Origin: Hungatella sp. UBA4396 | GTDB lineage: Bacteria > Bacillota > Clostridia > Lachnospirales > Lachnospiraceae | Direction of reading: 5' to 3' | Length of the DNA stretch: 64,000 bases | NCBI GenBank assembly: GCA_002389905.1 | Contig: DGRE01000014.1 | Coordinates: 25,208-89,207, forward strand | Shown: positions 8,537-17,306 of the stretch, one piece after another | Numbering within the stretch: position 1 is the first letter of the stretch | Layout of the letters: each line of letters starts with the position of its first letter | Notes under the pieces: generated by a model | Told to the model about the DNA's origin: nothing | Databases searched by the model: none | What the model saw: only the letters and a program-made list of their open reading frames with translations | Made by a program: the position numbers and the translations under genes

Positions 8537-9091
8537 TTACGTCAGAGCTGTTGAACAAGCCATCAGATAATAGTTATTTTGATTGAACTGGAAGGTTCCC
8601 AATGTGGAAAGGGGAACCTTTTTTGTATGTGCCGCGTAGGAGCGCTGGTTAATCTGGTTAACAAATGTAGCCATAATGGGATACCGTTCTCTCATACTGG
8701 CTAATGAAGCATAAAATACCTGTTCAAATACCCCTGTTCCTCTGACAGATTTATCAACGCAGACCGGCCCGTACTGATAGGAGTTTTCCCTGGTCAATAC
8801 CTGACCCTCAAATGAAAATTCAGGCAGCTTTTCAATCATGCTGGCGAAAAACGGCCACTCCTCCCAAAAATCCCAGGAAGCCGCCATAGCAAAAGAAAGA
8901 ACCTTTCCGTCCTCCTTTGCAATGGTAACCCCCCGTTCCTTCATAACCAGTGCCTCAAGCTGTGCTTCTGTAAAATTTGTTGTCACAAAACCGTCCGGTT
9001 TATCCTCTTCGCTAATATAACTGATATGGTTGGCTTTGAGTAAAGAAAGGATTCCCTCAACATCATCCATAGTTGCCTGGGTAATTACCAT
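8537..9091 (-). CDS. GNAT-family N-acetyltransferase
   Basis: A 184-residue predicted acetyltransferase. The acetyl-CoA pyrophosphate-binding loop is visible as VDKSVRGTGVFEQVF, followed by a helix. The substrate is unknown. A longer frame begins upstream, but the start at 9091 (MVITQATMDDVEGIL) has AGGAG at good spacing and begins at the normal GNAT first strand. It starts 37 bp after the TPM gene on the same strand, so it is probably the last gene of the SPFH/zinc-ribbon/TPM operon. Whether it is functionally linked to that system is unknown. Confidence 0.8.
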   Translation of the reverse strand: MVITQATMDDVEGILSLLKANHISYISEEDKPDGFVTTNFTEAQLEALVMKERGVTIAKEDGKVLSFAMAASWDFWEEWPFFASMIEKLPEFSFEGQVLTRENSYQYGPVCVDKSVRGTGVFEQVFYASLASMRERYPIMATFVNQINQRSYAAHTKKVPLSTLGTFQFNQNNYYLMACSTALT

Positions 9092-9128
9092 AATCGTATT
9101 CTCCTCTTTTTCAAGTTTCATGCATAAA

Positions 9129-10043
9129 TTAAAACTTCCGGCCTCCGCCTCCCATAGTCCTGCCTGAGGAAGAATGGGTCGTGCTCCGTCCGCCTGAGGA
9201 AAAACCTCCGCCTCCCCGGCCTCCGCCGCCGCCATTGTTTCTGGGAATGGGGACATGGGTCACCCTCTTGCCCAGCAGATGGTCCGCATTGTTATGATAC
9301 TGGAACTGAGAGCTGGCCCGGTAGGCCATAAGAGAGCTTTTGGCCCTGCCCCTCTCCTTTTTCATGGAATACTGGCGAACTATGCCGCTGCAGGTAACCC
9401 CTGCTGCAAATAAGGCCACAAGAACAGCCAGACCGGCTTCATACCACCTGATGCTGCGGTAAACGCTTATTTTCCCCGTATCCCTGTCATAATTATACTG
9501 TCCTCCGGGAATTCCGGCCTTATAATACTTGGCAACACCATTCAGAAAGCTTTCAGCACAGGCTCCATATTCCTGATTGGCAATCTTATCATAAGCGTCA
9601 TCTAAAATAGCATTCCAGCGCTTATCTGTCAAAAACCGGTTCATTGCCCCCACCGGAAGAATGTAGATCTCCCTGTTATCCATATCCATGAGAAACAACA
9701 CACCATTGTAGTCCTTTCCCACTCCGAACAGGCCGTCAATATAAAAGTCCTCCGCATACTGCTCCGCGGACTTCCCGCCTGCATCATCAGTGGTCACAAG
9801 CACCACATCCATATTCATCTCTTTGATCATGGCCTGTATCCGGGTTTCTAATGATTCTGTTTCTTCCTCAGAAAACAGGTCCGTCCCGTCAAATACCCGT
9901 TTCTCTCCGGAGCTGTTTCCCGGCTTCTGATTTCCGGCAAAGGACTGTATGTTCCAGCAGAAAACTGACAGAAGCAGAAAAAACACAGCCAGAAAAGCGG
10001 TTCCCGGCCAAAAGCCCACACACAATCGTTTTATCTTCATCAT
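9129..10043 (-). CDS. TPM-domain membrane protein (YdjH-like)
   Basis: A 304-residue protein. It has an N-terminal signal anchor (hydrophobic about 10-35), a TPM domain about 50-175 (FDGTDLFSEEETESLETRIQ, VLFLMDMDNREIYIL), a second membrane segment about 200-222 (AGLAVLVALFAAGVTCSG) and a Gly/Ser/Arg-rich tail ending GGGGRKF. This layout matches YdjH of Bacillus subtilis. The start shares ATGA with the stop of the zinc-ribbon gene, which suggests translational coupling. In B. subtilis YdjGHI work with the PspA homologue in envelope stress. By analogy this protein should act at the membrane. Confidence 0.85.
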   Translation of the reverse strand: MMKIKRLCVGFWPGTAFLAVFFLLLSVFCWNIQSFAGNQKPGNSSGEKRVFDGTDLFSEEETESLETRIQAMIKEMNMDVVLVTTDDAGGKSAEQYAEDFYIDGLFGVGKDYNGVLFLMDMDNREIYILPVGAMNRFLTDKRWNAILDDAYDKIANQEYGACAESFLNGVAKYYKAGIPGGQYNYDRDTGKISVYRSIRWYEAGLAVLVALFAAGVTCSGIVRQYSMKKERGRAKSSLMAYRASSQFQYHNNADHLLGKRVTHVPIPRNNGGGGGRGGGGFSSGGRSTTHSSSGRTMGGGGRKF

Positions 10044-11083
10044 ATCAGATACCCCACAATCAGCAAGACAATCAATATGGGAACAAATATTTCCGCAAAA
10101 AGAAGGGACAGCTTGAATTTATCCACCGGCAGCTTTCCGCAGACCTTTCCGGTCTGTCCGTTTATGGTGAAATAGTACATCTCATCCCTGCCTTCATCCC
10201 GGTAAGTAAGGGCCCAGACCGGCAAAAGAGCATACTCCCATGCTTCATCCTTTAAGCGGATATCATTGCTCTCAATCCTTACGGAGTCATAAGAAGTGAT
10301 GCTGTTTCTCAGGGAATCCTGGGCAAAGGACCGTACTTCTGTCTTTACCTCATCTCCAAACTCCTGCTCTCCCATATCCCTGCGCTCTGCCAGAAAGCCG
10401 GAAAGGTATGCCATGGAAAAGTTCTTCATCTTCTCCGTCTCATAAGGCAATACCCCTTCCACCAGCTCCCGGTTTGCTTTTTTCAAAGCATTTCTGGGCA
10501 CGAATTTCACAGGCATGGAGCCTTCTCTCTTCACCTCAAAGGTCTGAGTCTCCGTATACCGGTGATTCCCGCTGACCCATACCCGCACCCGGTCCGCACT
10601 GGCGTTTAAACGTCCTTCCGCCCGGCAGCTATAGAGCATGTAGGGAAAATAGACACCGGAAATCTTTTCAATCTGGTCTTCGCTGTAAAATTCCTTTGGC
10701 ACAAACCGTTTCTTTTTCATCCACAGGCGGAAGATATCCACTGCCTTTTCCTTTTCAATAGCAAAGGGAACCACATAATCCGGATTATATTCTCCTGAAA
10801 GCCTGCCCGACAAAATCACAGGATTGTGGCAATAGTAGCAGAAGGTGGCCGCAGTGGTGCCGTCTGTGACGATTTCCGCACCGCAGCTTGAACAGTTGTA
10901 AAGAAATGGCTCACCGCCCCCTTTTTCTGCCTTTTCTGCCCTGGGTGCCTCCTTCTCTTCTGCAGCCACCTGTTCCTGGGTGAATTGAGACAAACAGTAT
11001 TCACAGGCATACTTCTGTTTTTCCGGATCAAACTTAAGGGGGCCTCCGCAGTTTGAACATTTATAAGTTAAGACACCACTCAT
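10040..11083 (-). CDS. TFIIB-type zinc-ribbon membrane protein (YdjG-like)
   Basis: A 347-residue protein with two N-terminal zinc ribbons: CSNCGGPLKF...CEYCLSQF near residues 7-30 and CSSCGAEI...CYYCHNPV near 60-85. A conserved region of about 200 residues follows, and one C-terminal membrane helix (LLFAEIFVPILIVLLIVGYLI) ends the chain. The start is set at 11083 because its ATG overlaps the stop of the SPFH gene (ATGA). An upstream in-frame ATG at 11101 has no ribosome site. The order SPFH, zinc ribbon, TPM mirrors B. subtilis ydjIGH. The zinc ribbon resembles those at the end of the SPFH partner, a plausible interaction surface. Confidence 0.85.
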   Translation of the reverse strand: MSGVLTYKCSNCGGPLKFDPEKQKYACEYCLSQFTQEQVAAEEKEAPRAEKAEKGGGEPFLYNCSSCGAEIVTDGTTAATFCYYCHNPVILSGRLSGEYNPDYVVPFAIEKEKAVDIFRLWMKKKRFVPKEFYSEDQIEKISGVYFPYMLYSCRAEGRLNASADRVRVWVSGNHRYTETQTFEVKREGSMPVKFVPRNALKKANRELVEGVLPYETEKMKNFSMAYLSGFLAERRDMGEQEFGDEVKTEVRSFAQDSLRNSITSYDSVRIESNDIRLKDEAWEYALLPVWALTYRDEGRDEMYYFTINGQTGKVCGKLPVDKFKLSLLFAEIFVPILIVLLIVGYLI

Positions 11084-12285
11084 ACTCTCGGCTTTCCGCA
11101 TTCAGCGCAGAATTTCCCCTTGTTTTCAGCTCCGCATTGACAGGTCCAGGTGTCGGAAGGCTTGGGATTTCCGCATTCTGAACAGAACTTTCCCTTATTC
11201 ACGTTTCCGCATCCGCAGGTCCAGGCACCCTCTCCTGAGCCTCCCGGATTCCCCTGGACGGTTCCTGGCTGGGAATTCATCTGTCCTGCCTGATTTCTCT
11301 GCATCTGCTGCTGGTTGGCGCTTGAAGCTGCTCCCATAAATCCGCCGCCTGTATTCATCCCCATGTTCATTCCCATAAATCCTGCCATAGAACCGCCTGT
11401 ATTGCTTCCTGCAGCCTCTAAGCCTCTGGCAATGGAACCCTGTACATAACCTTCCCGGACACTGGGATCGCCCAGCATGGCACCCTGGTTTCTCATATTA
11501 ATCAGCTGTTTGGATTCGTCGTCATAGGAAATGCTGGCAATTCCTACGGATTGGATCTCCATTCCCCTTCCGGACTTCCACTGCTCATCCAGGACATTGG
11601 ACATATACTGGCCCAGCTCTCTTCCCTTGGAAGACACATGGGAAATCCGTATGCCGTCAGCGGACATCTGGTTCACGGAGGACTGGAGAGCTTCCATGAA
11701 CTCGGACAAGTACTGGATATTGATATCATCCACTTCCACCTTGGAAGCATTTTTCGGAATCACTTCCCCATAGAATAAAAGCGGGTCAGTCACCTTGATG
11801 GAATACGTTCCATGAGCCCTCAAAAACAGCTCTGCATTGTAGAACTGGTCAAAATAGTTAATGGGATTGGGGGTTCCGAACTTGATTCCCTTAATCTCCT
11901 GAAGATTGATAAAATATACCTTCTGGGATGTGGGAGTCTGTCCGCCGTAGCGTATGCGGTCAAAGGATTCCCTCAAAGCCTCTTCAAACTGGCCGTTAAA
12001 AAGAGAAGGCATGGAGGAATTTTTCACCGTAAAGTATCCCGGCTCTCCTGTATAATCGATTACCCTTCCTCCATCCACCAGAATCATGAACTGATTGGGA
12101 TAAACATGGATGACAGAACCATCTGATACCGTATTATCCGTTCCCTTTACATTGGAGCCCTTGCGGATTTTCACCCCGCTGGTAAATACGGTCTGATCTC
12201 CCATATTGCCTGCCTCTATGACTTCCAGCCACTGGTCTGCCAGTGAACCGCCTACGGCACTGGTAATCGCTTTTATAATTCCCAT
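11080..12285 (-). CDS. SPFH-domain protein with C-terminal double zinc ribbon (YdjI-like)
   Basis: A 401-residue protein of the YdjI / virion-core-protein type. An SPFH (band-7) domain covers about 30-270, with family features such as VYPNQFMILVDGGRV and YSIKVTDPLLFYGEV. A Met/Gly/Gln-rich linker follows at about 285-345. Two CxCG-x7-CxxCG zinc ribbons (WTCGCGNVNKGKFCSECG, WTCQCGAENKGKFCAECG) end the protein. SPFH proteins assemble on the inner face of membranes. It is the first gene of a coupled operon with a strong GAGGAGG site. No PspA gene is visible next to it. Confidence 0.87.
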   Translation of the reverse strand: MGIIKAITSAVGGSLADQWLEVIEAGNMGDQTVFTSGVKIRKGSNVKGTDNTVSDGSVIHVYPNQFMILVDGGRVIDYTGEPGYFTVKNSSMPSLFNGQFEEALRESFDRIRYGGQTPTSQKVYFINLQEIKGIKFGTPNPINYFDQFYNAELFLRAHGTYSIKVTDPLLFYGEVIPKNASKVEVDDINIQYLSEFMEALQSSVNQMSADGIRISHVSSKGRELGQYMSNVLDEQWKSGRGMEIQSVGIASISYDDESKQLINMRNQGAMLGDPSVREGYVQGSIARGLEAAGSNTGGSMAGFMGMNMGMNTGGGFMGAASSANQQQMQRNQAGQMNSQPGTVQGNPGGSGEGAWTCGCGNVNKGKFCSECGNPKPSDTWTCQCGAENKGKFCAECGKPRV

Positions 12286-12369
12286 GTTGTTGTTTCCTCC
12301 TCTAAGATTTTTATTTATTATGTTAATGCTTAGCTTTGCTCCTCAAAAAACTCTCTGTTTACAAATTTT

Positions 12370-12400
12370 AATTTATCTTGTATAATTAATACTGTAAAAA
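12370..12400 (-). promoter_or_regulatory. Possible promoter of the SPFH operon
   Basis: On the minus strand, TTTACA followed 17 bp later by TAAATT lies about 90-110 bp upstream of the SPFH start, in a strongly AT-rich stretch. Coordinates are approximate. Confidence 0.4.
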
Positions 12401-12452
12401 CATAAATTAACATTGTGCTAAACAGACCGGTGCTTATTTATAAGTGTTGTAT

Positions 12453-12493
12453 CTGTACGGTGCGTTATAAACAAAAGGGTTTCCTGTACGGTG
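12453..12493. repeat. Two direct copies of CTGTACGGTG
   Basis: The 10-bp sequence CTGTACGGTG occurs at 12453-12462 and again at 12484-12493, a 31-bp period (about three helical turns). It lies in the gap between the SIR2 gene and the SPFH operon. The spacing suits a protein bound twice on one face of the DNA, upstream of the SPFH promoter. No regulator is identified. Confidence 0.5.
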
Positions 12494-12526
12494 TTTGTTT
12501 ACAAATGCTTGAGCCGGGAAGCTCTT

Positions 12527-14086
12527 TTACTTTCCCCATTTTAAATAATCATATATCATAATCAGCCTTCTTATATTGGTCCTTATATGGGGATCTGCAT
12601 TCTGTAAAAGGTTTACATCATTTTCAAACAACTCCTGTAACACCTCCTCCAGTTCTTCAACATCAATCTTTCCTTCTTCAAGATGGGACATCAATCTTGT
12701 GGCCTTTTCCAATGAATGCTTCTCTTGCTTCCATATCTGCTTTACCGATATATAATTACCTAAACAGCCTCTATTTCGTTTAATTGTTGCAGAAATAATG
12801 GTATCAAAATCTTGTCTTTCTGCCAGCTTCTTACATTCCGGAAATTCTCTTGCTGCTTCTGACAAATATTTATTAACCGGAAGTCTTCCGGAATTTTGCT
12901 TTAGTACCTTCGGATATGCATATTCCAGCAGTTCATCTGCCGAAAAATCCAAATCTCCTATTACAATATTACGATACCATTCATTGCTGTCAATACCGCT
13001 TAAACCCTTAAGTCCCAAATCTGACACTTTTCCTATTGCCAAAACCAGTTCTTCGTCCGCTACCCTATCATCCTCCAAAGCTGCCACTCGTAAATTTGCA
13101 GTAGGAATATTGGTAATAGTATAATTATATAACTCCTGCTTAAACCGACGCAATATCTTTACCGGAAGTTTTGCTTTTTTTCCTTCCATAGCGCAATAAA
13201 GAAGCATAAAATCACCTAAAGCCACTTTTCTCATCCCTAACGGCTTATTATCCACCATGATTATATAAGGACTGACTTCCGCTCCAACCATGTCTCTTTT
13301 GTATTCCACGAACACAAACCGGTCTTCCAAGGTTTTAATCTGTTCCTCACCCAGACAATTTACAATAGACTTAATAATATTTTGAACGTTTACATCGCTT
13401 ATAGAATAACCCATAAAGATGATCGGATATTCCATAAAAATTGTCATTAGCTTTGCCGCAAGATAAGCACTCTTGCTGTCAAACTTTACATAATCAGTTT
13501 CATTAATTACGATACTGCCCGGGTCTTCAACGGAACCATGTATTTTATAAATTTCTGCAATTCCCTGAATGGAGGAAAATATCAACTGAGCCTGCCCCAC
13601 ATATTTAGTAAAGCCGGGAAGTGTCTCCTCCAAAAAAGAATCATAATTCGTTGTGATTACTCCTGCTATACTTTTTTCAGAGATCTGCGAAAGTTTGTTT
13701 ATCTCATCTTCATAAGAAGGCTCCCTTATGGTGCATCTTTTAATGTATGCTGCCACCTCTGCCTTAAACGGAGACAGACCGTGGTTCTTTATTTGCTCCA
13801 GAGCCTCATTTTCAACAGTTCTCATGTCAGGGGTGCTAAACCACTTTCTGTCAAAGTCCCTTTGAATCAGCTCCGCTATTTTAGGCATGATACCGGCTTT
13901 GCACTCTAAGACCCTGGCTTCGTTTTCATATGCACTATATGCAAAGCTGTTATCATCAATTACTCTTGCAAAATACTCTAATAGACCTTTCCAATCAGGT
14001 AAATTTAAATATCTTCGCGTAATTCCTGAGCCAATAAACAAAAAAGGGGTTGTGTTAAACTGGCTTATAATGTCTTCAATTGTCAT
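12527..14086 (-). CDS. SIR2-family protein, candidate antiviral NADase
   Basis: A 519-residue protein with an N-terminal SIR2-like Rossmann domain (about 1-240). It has FIGSGITRR (17-25, nucleotide loop), TTNYD (145-149), the presumed catalytic histidine in KIHGS (His183) and FMGYSISD (224-231). The remaining 280 residues are mostly helical and match nothing I recognise. This SIR2_2-type domain is common in anti-phage systems (Thoeris, DSR, SIR2-HerA, SIR2 Argonaute), where it destroys NAD+ in infected cells. The gene is markedly more AT-rich than its neighbours, stands alone, and lies between two housekeeping operons, which fits a horizontally acquired defence gene. No second component is adjacent. 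The function is inferred. Confidence 0.75.
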   Translation of the reverse strand: MTIEDIISQFNTTPFLFIGSGITRRYLNLPDWKGLLEYFARVIDDNSFAYSAYENEARVLECKAGIMPKIAELIQRDFDRKWFSTPDMRTVENEALEQIKNHGLSPFKAEVAAYIKRCTIREPSYEDEINKLSQISEKSIAGVITTNYDSFLEETLPGFTKYVGQAQLIFSSIQGIAEIYKIHGSVEDPGSIVINETDYVKFDSKSAYLAAKLMTIFMEYPIIFMGYSISDVNVQNIIKSIVNCLGEEQIKTLEDRFVFVEYKRDMVGAEVSPYIIMVDNKPLGMRKVALGDFMLLYCAMEGKKAKLPVKILRRFKQELYNYTITNIPTANLRVAALEDDRVADEELVLAIGKVSDLGLKGLSGIDSNEWYRNIVIGDLDFSADELLEYAYPKVLKQNSGRLPVNKYLSEAAREFPECKKLAERQDFDTIISATIKRNRGCLGNYISVKQIWKQEKHSLEKATRLMSHLEEGKIDVEELEEVLQELFENDVNLLQNADPHIRTNIRRLIMIYDYLKWGK

Positions 14087-14263
14087 CTATCATTCACCTT
14101 CTTTCTGTATCCATGGAATCATTTTATTTTCCTTATTATACTATATAATAAAGTCCTTGACTATACTGTCTCCCGGAAGGTTTTTCGAAACAGCTTTATT
14201 TTTCTTTCTCCAAAGACGATATAAATTAAAATAGATAAATTTTTATCAAAGGAGGACACTTAT

Positions 14264-14603
14264 GTGAGTGAGTATTTTTCAAGCAATGTGGAAGAAGGCT
14301 GGCCGGAAGTCATTGAAAAAATGAAACATTACAGGCAGGGCAGCCCTTGACTCCCTTTCTCCGTCTCAAACCATTGCACTGAAACCTTTAAATGGGAAAA
14401 AAACAGACACCGAGGAAATTTCCTTTGCCTGCAAGGAAGGCAGACAATGGGAAATTACCGTCATGTGCCGGGAAGATGATATCCAATGGCCCATGGTAAA
14501 GCTTGCAGATGAGCAGGAGACCATCAGAATTTTAGAAGATCTGATCAAAGAAAAAAGCTGCCGCGCCTTTTCACACGGAACAGGCGCGGCAGACAAAATA
14601 TAA
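14264..14603 (+). pseudogene. Small hypothetical gene, frameshifted (about 112 codons)
   Basis: A GTG start at 14264, 8 bases after AAAGGAGG, opens a frame reading VSEYFSSNVEEGW...KMKHYRQGSP that stops at 14348-14350. Coding-like sequence continues in the +1 frame as LSPSQTIALKPLNGKK, then EISFACKEGRQWEITVMCRED and ETIRILEDLIKEK, to a TAA at 14601-14603. One extra base near 14338-14342 (CAGGGCAGC) would account for it. I do not recognise the family. The last 14 codons are formed by the nfo terminator hairpin, so the original 3' end may have been different. A sequencing error cannot be excluded. Confidence 0.55.
14549..14592 (-). terminator. Terminator of the nfo-containing operon
   Basis: A 10-bp perfect stem (CTGCCGCGCC / GGCGCGGCAG, about 14560-14592) is followed on the minus strand by CTTTTTTCTTT. 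It lies about 20 bp after the nfo stop and closes the six-gene operon. It overlaps the end of the convergent frameshifted gene. Confidence 0.85.
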
Positions 14604-14612
14604 TAGTACTTC

Positions 14613-15440
14613 CTACAATCCTTCCCTCATCACGGCAATCTCCCTGGCGTATCCGTCCAGTTCATTAGGAGTTTCCAGATAAAAGGGAAGGTCTTTTAAT
14701 GCGGGATGAGACACCACCCGTTTTAAAGCCTCAAAGCCTATGCAGCCTTCTCCGATTTTTGCATGGCGGTCCTTGTGGGCTCCCAAAGGGTTCTGGCTGT
14801 CGTTTAAATGAATGGCTTTTAACCTGGAAAGTCCGATCACCTGGTCAAACCGGTTCAATACTCCCTCCAAATCCCCGGCAATATCATATCCCCCATCCCA
14901 TACATGGCAGGTATCCAGACAGACTCCCATCTGGTCACTTCTTTCCACACGGTCCAGAATCTCCCTCAGCTCCTCAAACTCCCGTCCCACCTCACTGCCC
15001 TTTCCCGACATGGTTTCCAGCAGCACAGTGGTATGAAGCTCCGGCGTCACCACCCGGTTCAGCATATCTGCAATATAGCCGATCCCCGCTTCGACCCCCT
15101 GCCCCACATGGCTTCCGGGGTGGAAATTATAGCAGTTTCCGGGCGTATATTCCATGCGCTCTAAGTCATCCCTCATAGTCTCTGCGGCCAGTTCTCTTAA
15201 ATGTTCATCGGCAGAGCAGCCATTTAAGGTATAAGGGGCATGGGCCAGAATCCGGCTGATCCCATGGTCCTTAGCAAAGTCCAGATAGCGTTTCACATCC
15301 TCCGGATTCATGGCCTTGGCCTTGGTTCCTCTGGGGTTTCTGGTAAAAAACTGAAATGTATTGGCATCGATCTTCACAGCCTCTTTACCCATAGCCAGAT
15401 AGCCCTTTGACGAAGACAGATGACAGCCGATTGTAAGCAT
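14613..15440 (-). CDS. nfo: Deoxyribonuclease IV (AP endonuclease)
   Basis: A 275-residue endonuclease IV that cuts DNA 5' of abasic sites in base excision repair, using three zinc ions on a TIM barrel. Zinc ligands appear in LAHAPYTLN, NFHPGSHVG, LLETMSGKGSEVG, CLDTCHVWDGGYD, HLNDSQNPLGAHKDRH and the C-terminal LETPNE. The start at 15440 (MLTIGCHLSSSKGY) follows GGGAGA. The longer upstream frame reads through the permease end and is discarded. It begins only 14 bp after the ABC permease stop, so it is probably cotranscribed with the two-component/ABC operon. Confidence 0.93.
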   Translation of the reverse strand: MLTIGCHLSSSKGYLAMGKEAVKIDANTFQFFTRNPRGTKAKAMNPEDVKRYLDFAKDHGISRILAHAPYTLNGCSADEHLRELAAETMRDDLERMEYTPGNCYNFHPGSHVGQGVEAGIGYIADMLNRVVTPELHTTVLLETMSGKGSEVGREFEELREILDRVERSDQMGVCLDTCHVWDGGYDIAGDLEGVLNRFDQVIGLSRLKAIHLNDSQNPLGAHKDRHAKIGEGCIGFEALKRVVSHPALKDLPFYLETPNELDGYAREIAVMREGL

Positions 15441-15454
15441 AAAAATCTCCCTTG

Positions 15455-16366
15455 TTATTTTATTTTCCGTATTCCCTTTCCCGGACTGATGGCCTTTATT
15501 GCGGCAAAAAGGAAGACCGCAGCCAGCAGAAGCTGGATGAGGATGCTGAGCACCACCCAATTATCTAGCACAAAGCTTTCCGGATGTGGCCCGAATACGT
15601 TGGTTAAGCTTTTCAGCACCTGGTTATTATCTCCTGTCTGCCTGCTTATCATCACATAAAAGGTGGCCACTGGGTTGATGAGAAGCAGGTACAAAAAGCC
15701 GCCGGTATTGGCCTGGTCGGCCATTCCGCTGGCAGATAAGGCATAGGTATTGGTCATGTTCATTCTGGCTATGGACAATGCAAACACATTGACCGCATAG
15801 GTGCCTGCTGCAATGATGATCAGCACTCCATAGCTGACCACTGTCGCAATGGTGGACCGCTTAAACAGAGAGGAAAAGCAGATTCCCATGCTTCCGCACA
15901 AAAGAGCCACGGCCAGATAGCATAAAAGCAGAAGGAACACATCATAATACATCACCCCTCCGTATACAAAGGACACGGCCAGCAGGGGAAAGCTGGATAG
16001 GATGAGTAAAAACATGGTGGCAAAGGAAGATGTCAGCTTTCCCCAGATGATCTCCCAGGGCTTCATAACCGTTGTGAGAAGAAGGTCCAGAGTCTGGCGC
16101 TCCCGCTCCCCGCTGATGCTTCCCGAGGTCAGGGCAGGCATAATAAACATCAGCATGACGAATTCCACCACTGCCACAAATACATATAAATTGGTAAAAG
16201 AAGAATACTGGATCTCAGCAGTCAGCTTCACCCGCTCTAAAACCGAGTACATATTGAGCATGACCACCAAAGCCAGAACCCCGTTAAAAAGCATGAGGAT
16301 CAGGGCCAGGCGGAAGCTTCTGGCGCTGACTGTTGTTTCCCGTTTATAAACCGGATTCATTTTCAT
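15455..16366 (-). CDS. ABC transporter permease (ABC-2 type)
   Basis: A 303-residue integral membrane protein with about six helices. It has an N-terminal helix at about 20-42 (FRLALILMLFNGVLALVVML), a large loop, a central cluster and a last helix near the end (SILIQLLLAAVFLFAAI). SGERERQTLDLLLTTVM is the coupling-region motif typical of ABC-2 permeases. The gene overlaps the ATPase gene by about 20 bp. Two close ATGs (16366 and 16360) are possible. The longer in-frame extension lies entirely within the ATPase gene and is rejected. It probably pairs with the adjacent ATPase and the 827-residue exported protein. Confidence 0.85.
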   Translation of the reverse strand: MKMNPVYKRETTVSARSFRLALILMLFNGVLALVVMLNMYSVLERVKLTAEIQYSSFTNLYVFVAVVEFVMLMFIMPALTSGSISGERERQTLDLLLTTVMKPWEIIWGKLTSSFATMFLLILSSFPLLAVSFVYGGVMYYDVFLLLLCYLAVALLCGSMGICFSSLFKRSTIATVVSYGVLIIIAAGTYAVNVFALSIARMNMTNTYALSASGMADQANTGGFLYLLLINPVATFYVMISRQTGDNNQVLKSLTNVFGPHPESFVLDNWVVLSILIQLLLAAVFLFAAIKAISPGKGIRKIK

Positions 16367-17306
16367 GAACAAGCACCGCCTTTTCTTTATCGTGATCCGT
16401 AATCTGCATGAACAGAGATTCCAGGCTTCCGGGCTCCCTGTAAAATCCATGTACAGGCACCTCTGCGTCCACCAGACTTTGCAGGAGAAGGGCTTCCTCC
16501 TGATCATCACCGATGAAGTTCACCCGGATATCTCCTTCCTTCACCGCAATGGTCTGGACGCAGGGCCTGCTCTTTAAAATGGTCAGAGCCCGTTCTTTAT
16601 TTCCCAGAATGGAAATGATCAGAGGATTGGAAGCGTTGACCCGGCGCAGAATGGCGTCCATGCTTCCGCTTAAAACCATCTTTCCCTGGTCAATGATTCC
16701 GATGTCCGTACACATCTCAGACAGCTCAGACAGAACGTGGGAGCTGATAAAAATGGTTTTTCCCTGCTCCCGCAGCTCCTTTAAAATCTCCTTGAATTCA
16801 AACCTGGTTCTGGGGTCTAAGCCGGAAGCCGGCTCATCCAAAACCAGAAGAAGGGGATCATGGATGAGAGCTCTTGCCAGACAGAGGCGCTGCTTCATGC
16901 CTCTGGAAAGACTGTCCACATAAAAATTCACCTTGTCTTCCAGCCCCACCTGCTCCAGAAGGGTCATGTACCGGGTTCTGGCCTTTAAGCCGCTGATCCC
17001 GTAGCAGGAGGCAAAAAACTCCATGTATTCATAGACCTTTAAATTGTCATAAACTCCGAAGAAATCCGGCACATAGCCGATTTTAAGCTTTAATTCATGG
17101 GAACCGCCGGACACATCTGTCCCATCGATAATCACTTTTCCTCCGTCTGCAACCAGCAGTCCTGTCATGATCTTGATGGTAGTGGTCTTCCCCGCCCCAT
17201 TGGGCCCTACAAAGCCGTAGAGAGCACCCTGGGAAATGTGAATATCCAGGCCGTTTAAGGCATGGAATTTGCCAAAGCTTTTTTTTAAATCCTTAATTTC
17301 CAGCAT
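16344..17306 (-). CDS. ABC transporter ATP-binding protein
   Basis: A 320-residue ABC ATPase with Walker A GPNGAGKTTT (34-43), Q-loop region IGYVPDFFGVY, signature LSRGMKQRLCLARAL, Walker B LLVLDEPASGLD and switch histidine in ISSHVLSEL. An extension of about 100 residues follows the nucleotide domain, as in drug and bacteriocin exporters. Its ATG shares an A with the stop of the upstream 827-residue gene, which implies coupling. The substrate is unknown. Confidence 0.9.
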   Translation of the reverse strand: MLEIKDLKKSFGKFHALNGLDIHISQGALYGFVGPNGAGKTTTIKIMTGLLVADGGKVIIDGTDVSGGSHELKLKIGYVPDFFGVYDNLKVYEYMEFFASCYGISGLKARTRYMTLLEQVGLEDKVNFYVDSLSRGMKQRLCLARALIHDPLLLVLDEPASGLDPRTRFEFKEILKELREQGKTIFISSHVLSELSEMCTDIGIIDQGKMVLSGSMDAILRRVNASNPLIISILGNKERALTILKSRPCVQTIAVKEGDIRVNFIGDDQEEALLLQSLVDAEVPVHGFYREPGSLESLFMQITDHDKEKAVLVHENESGL

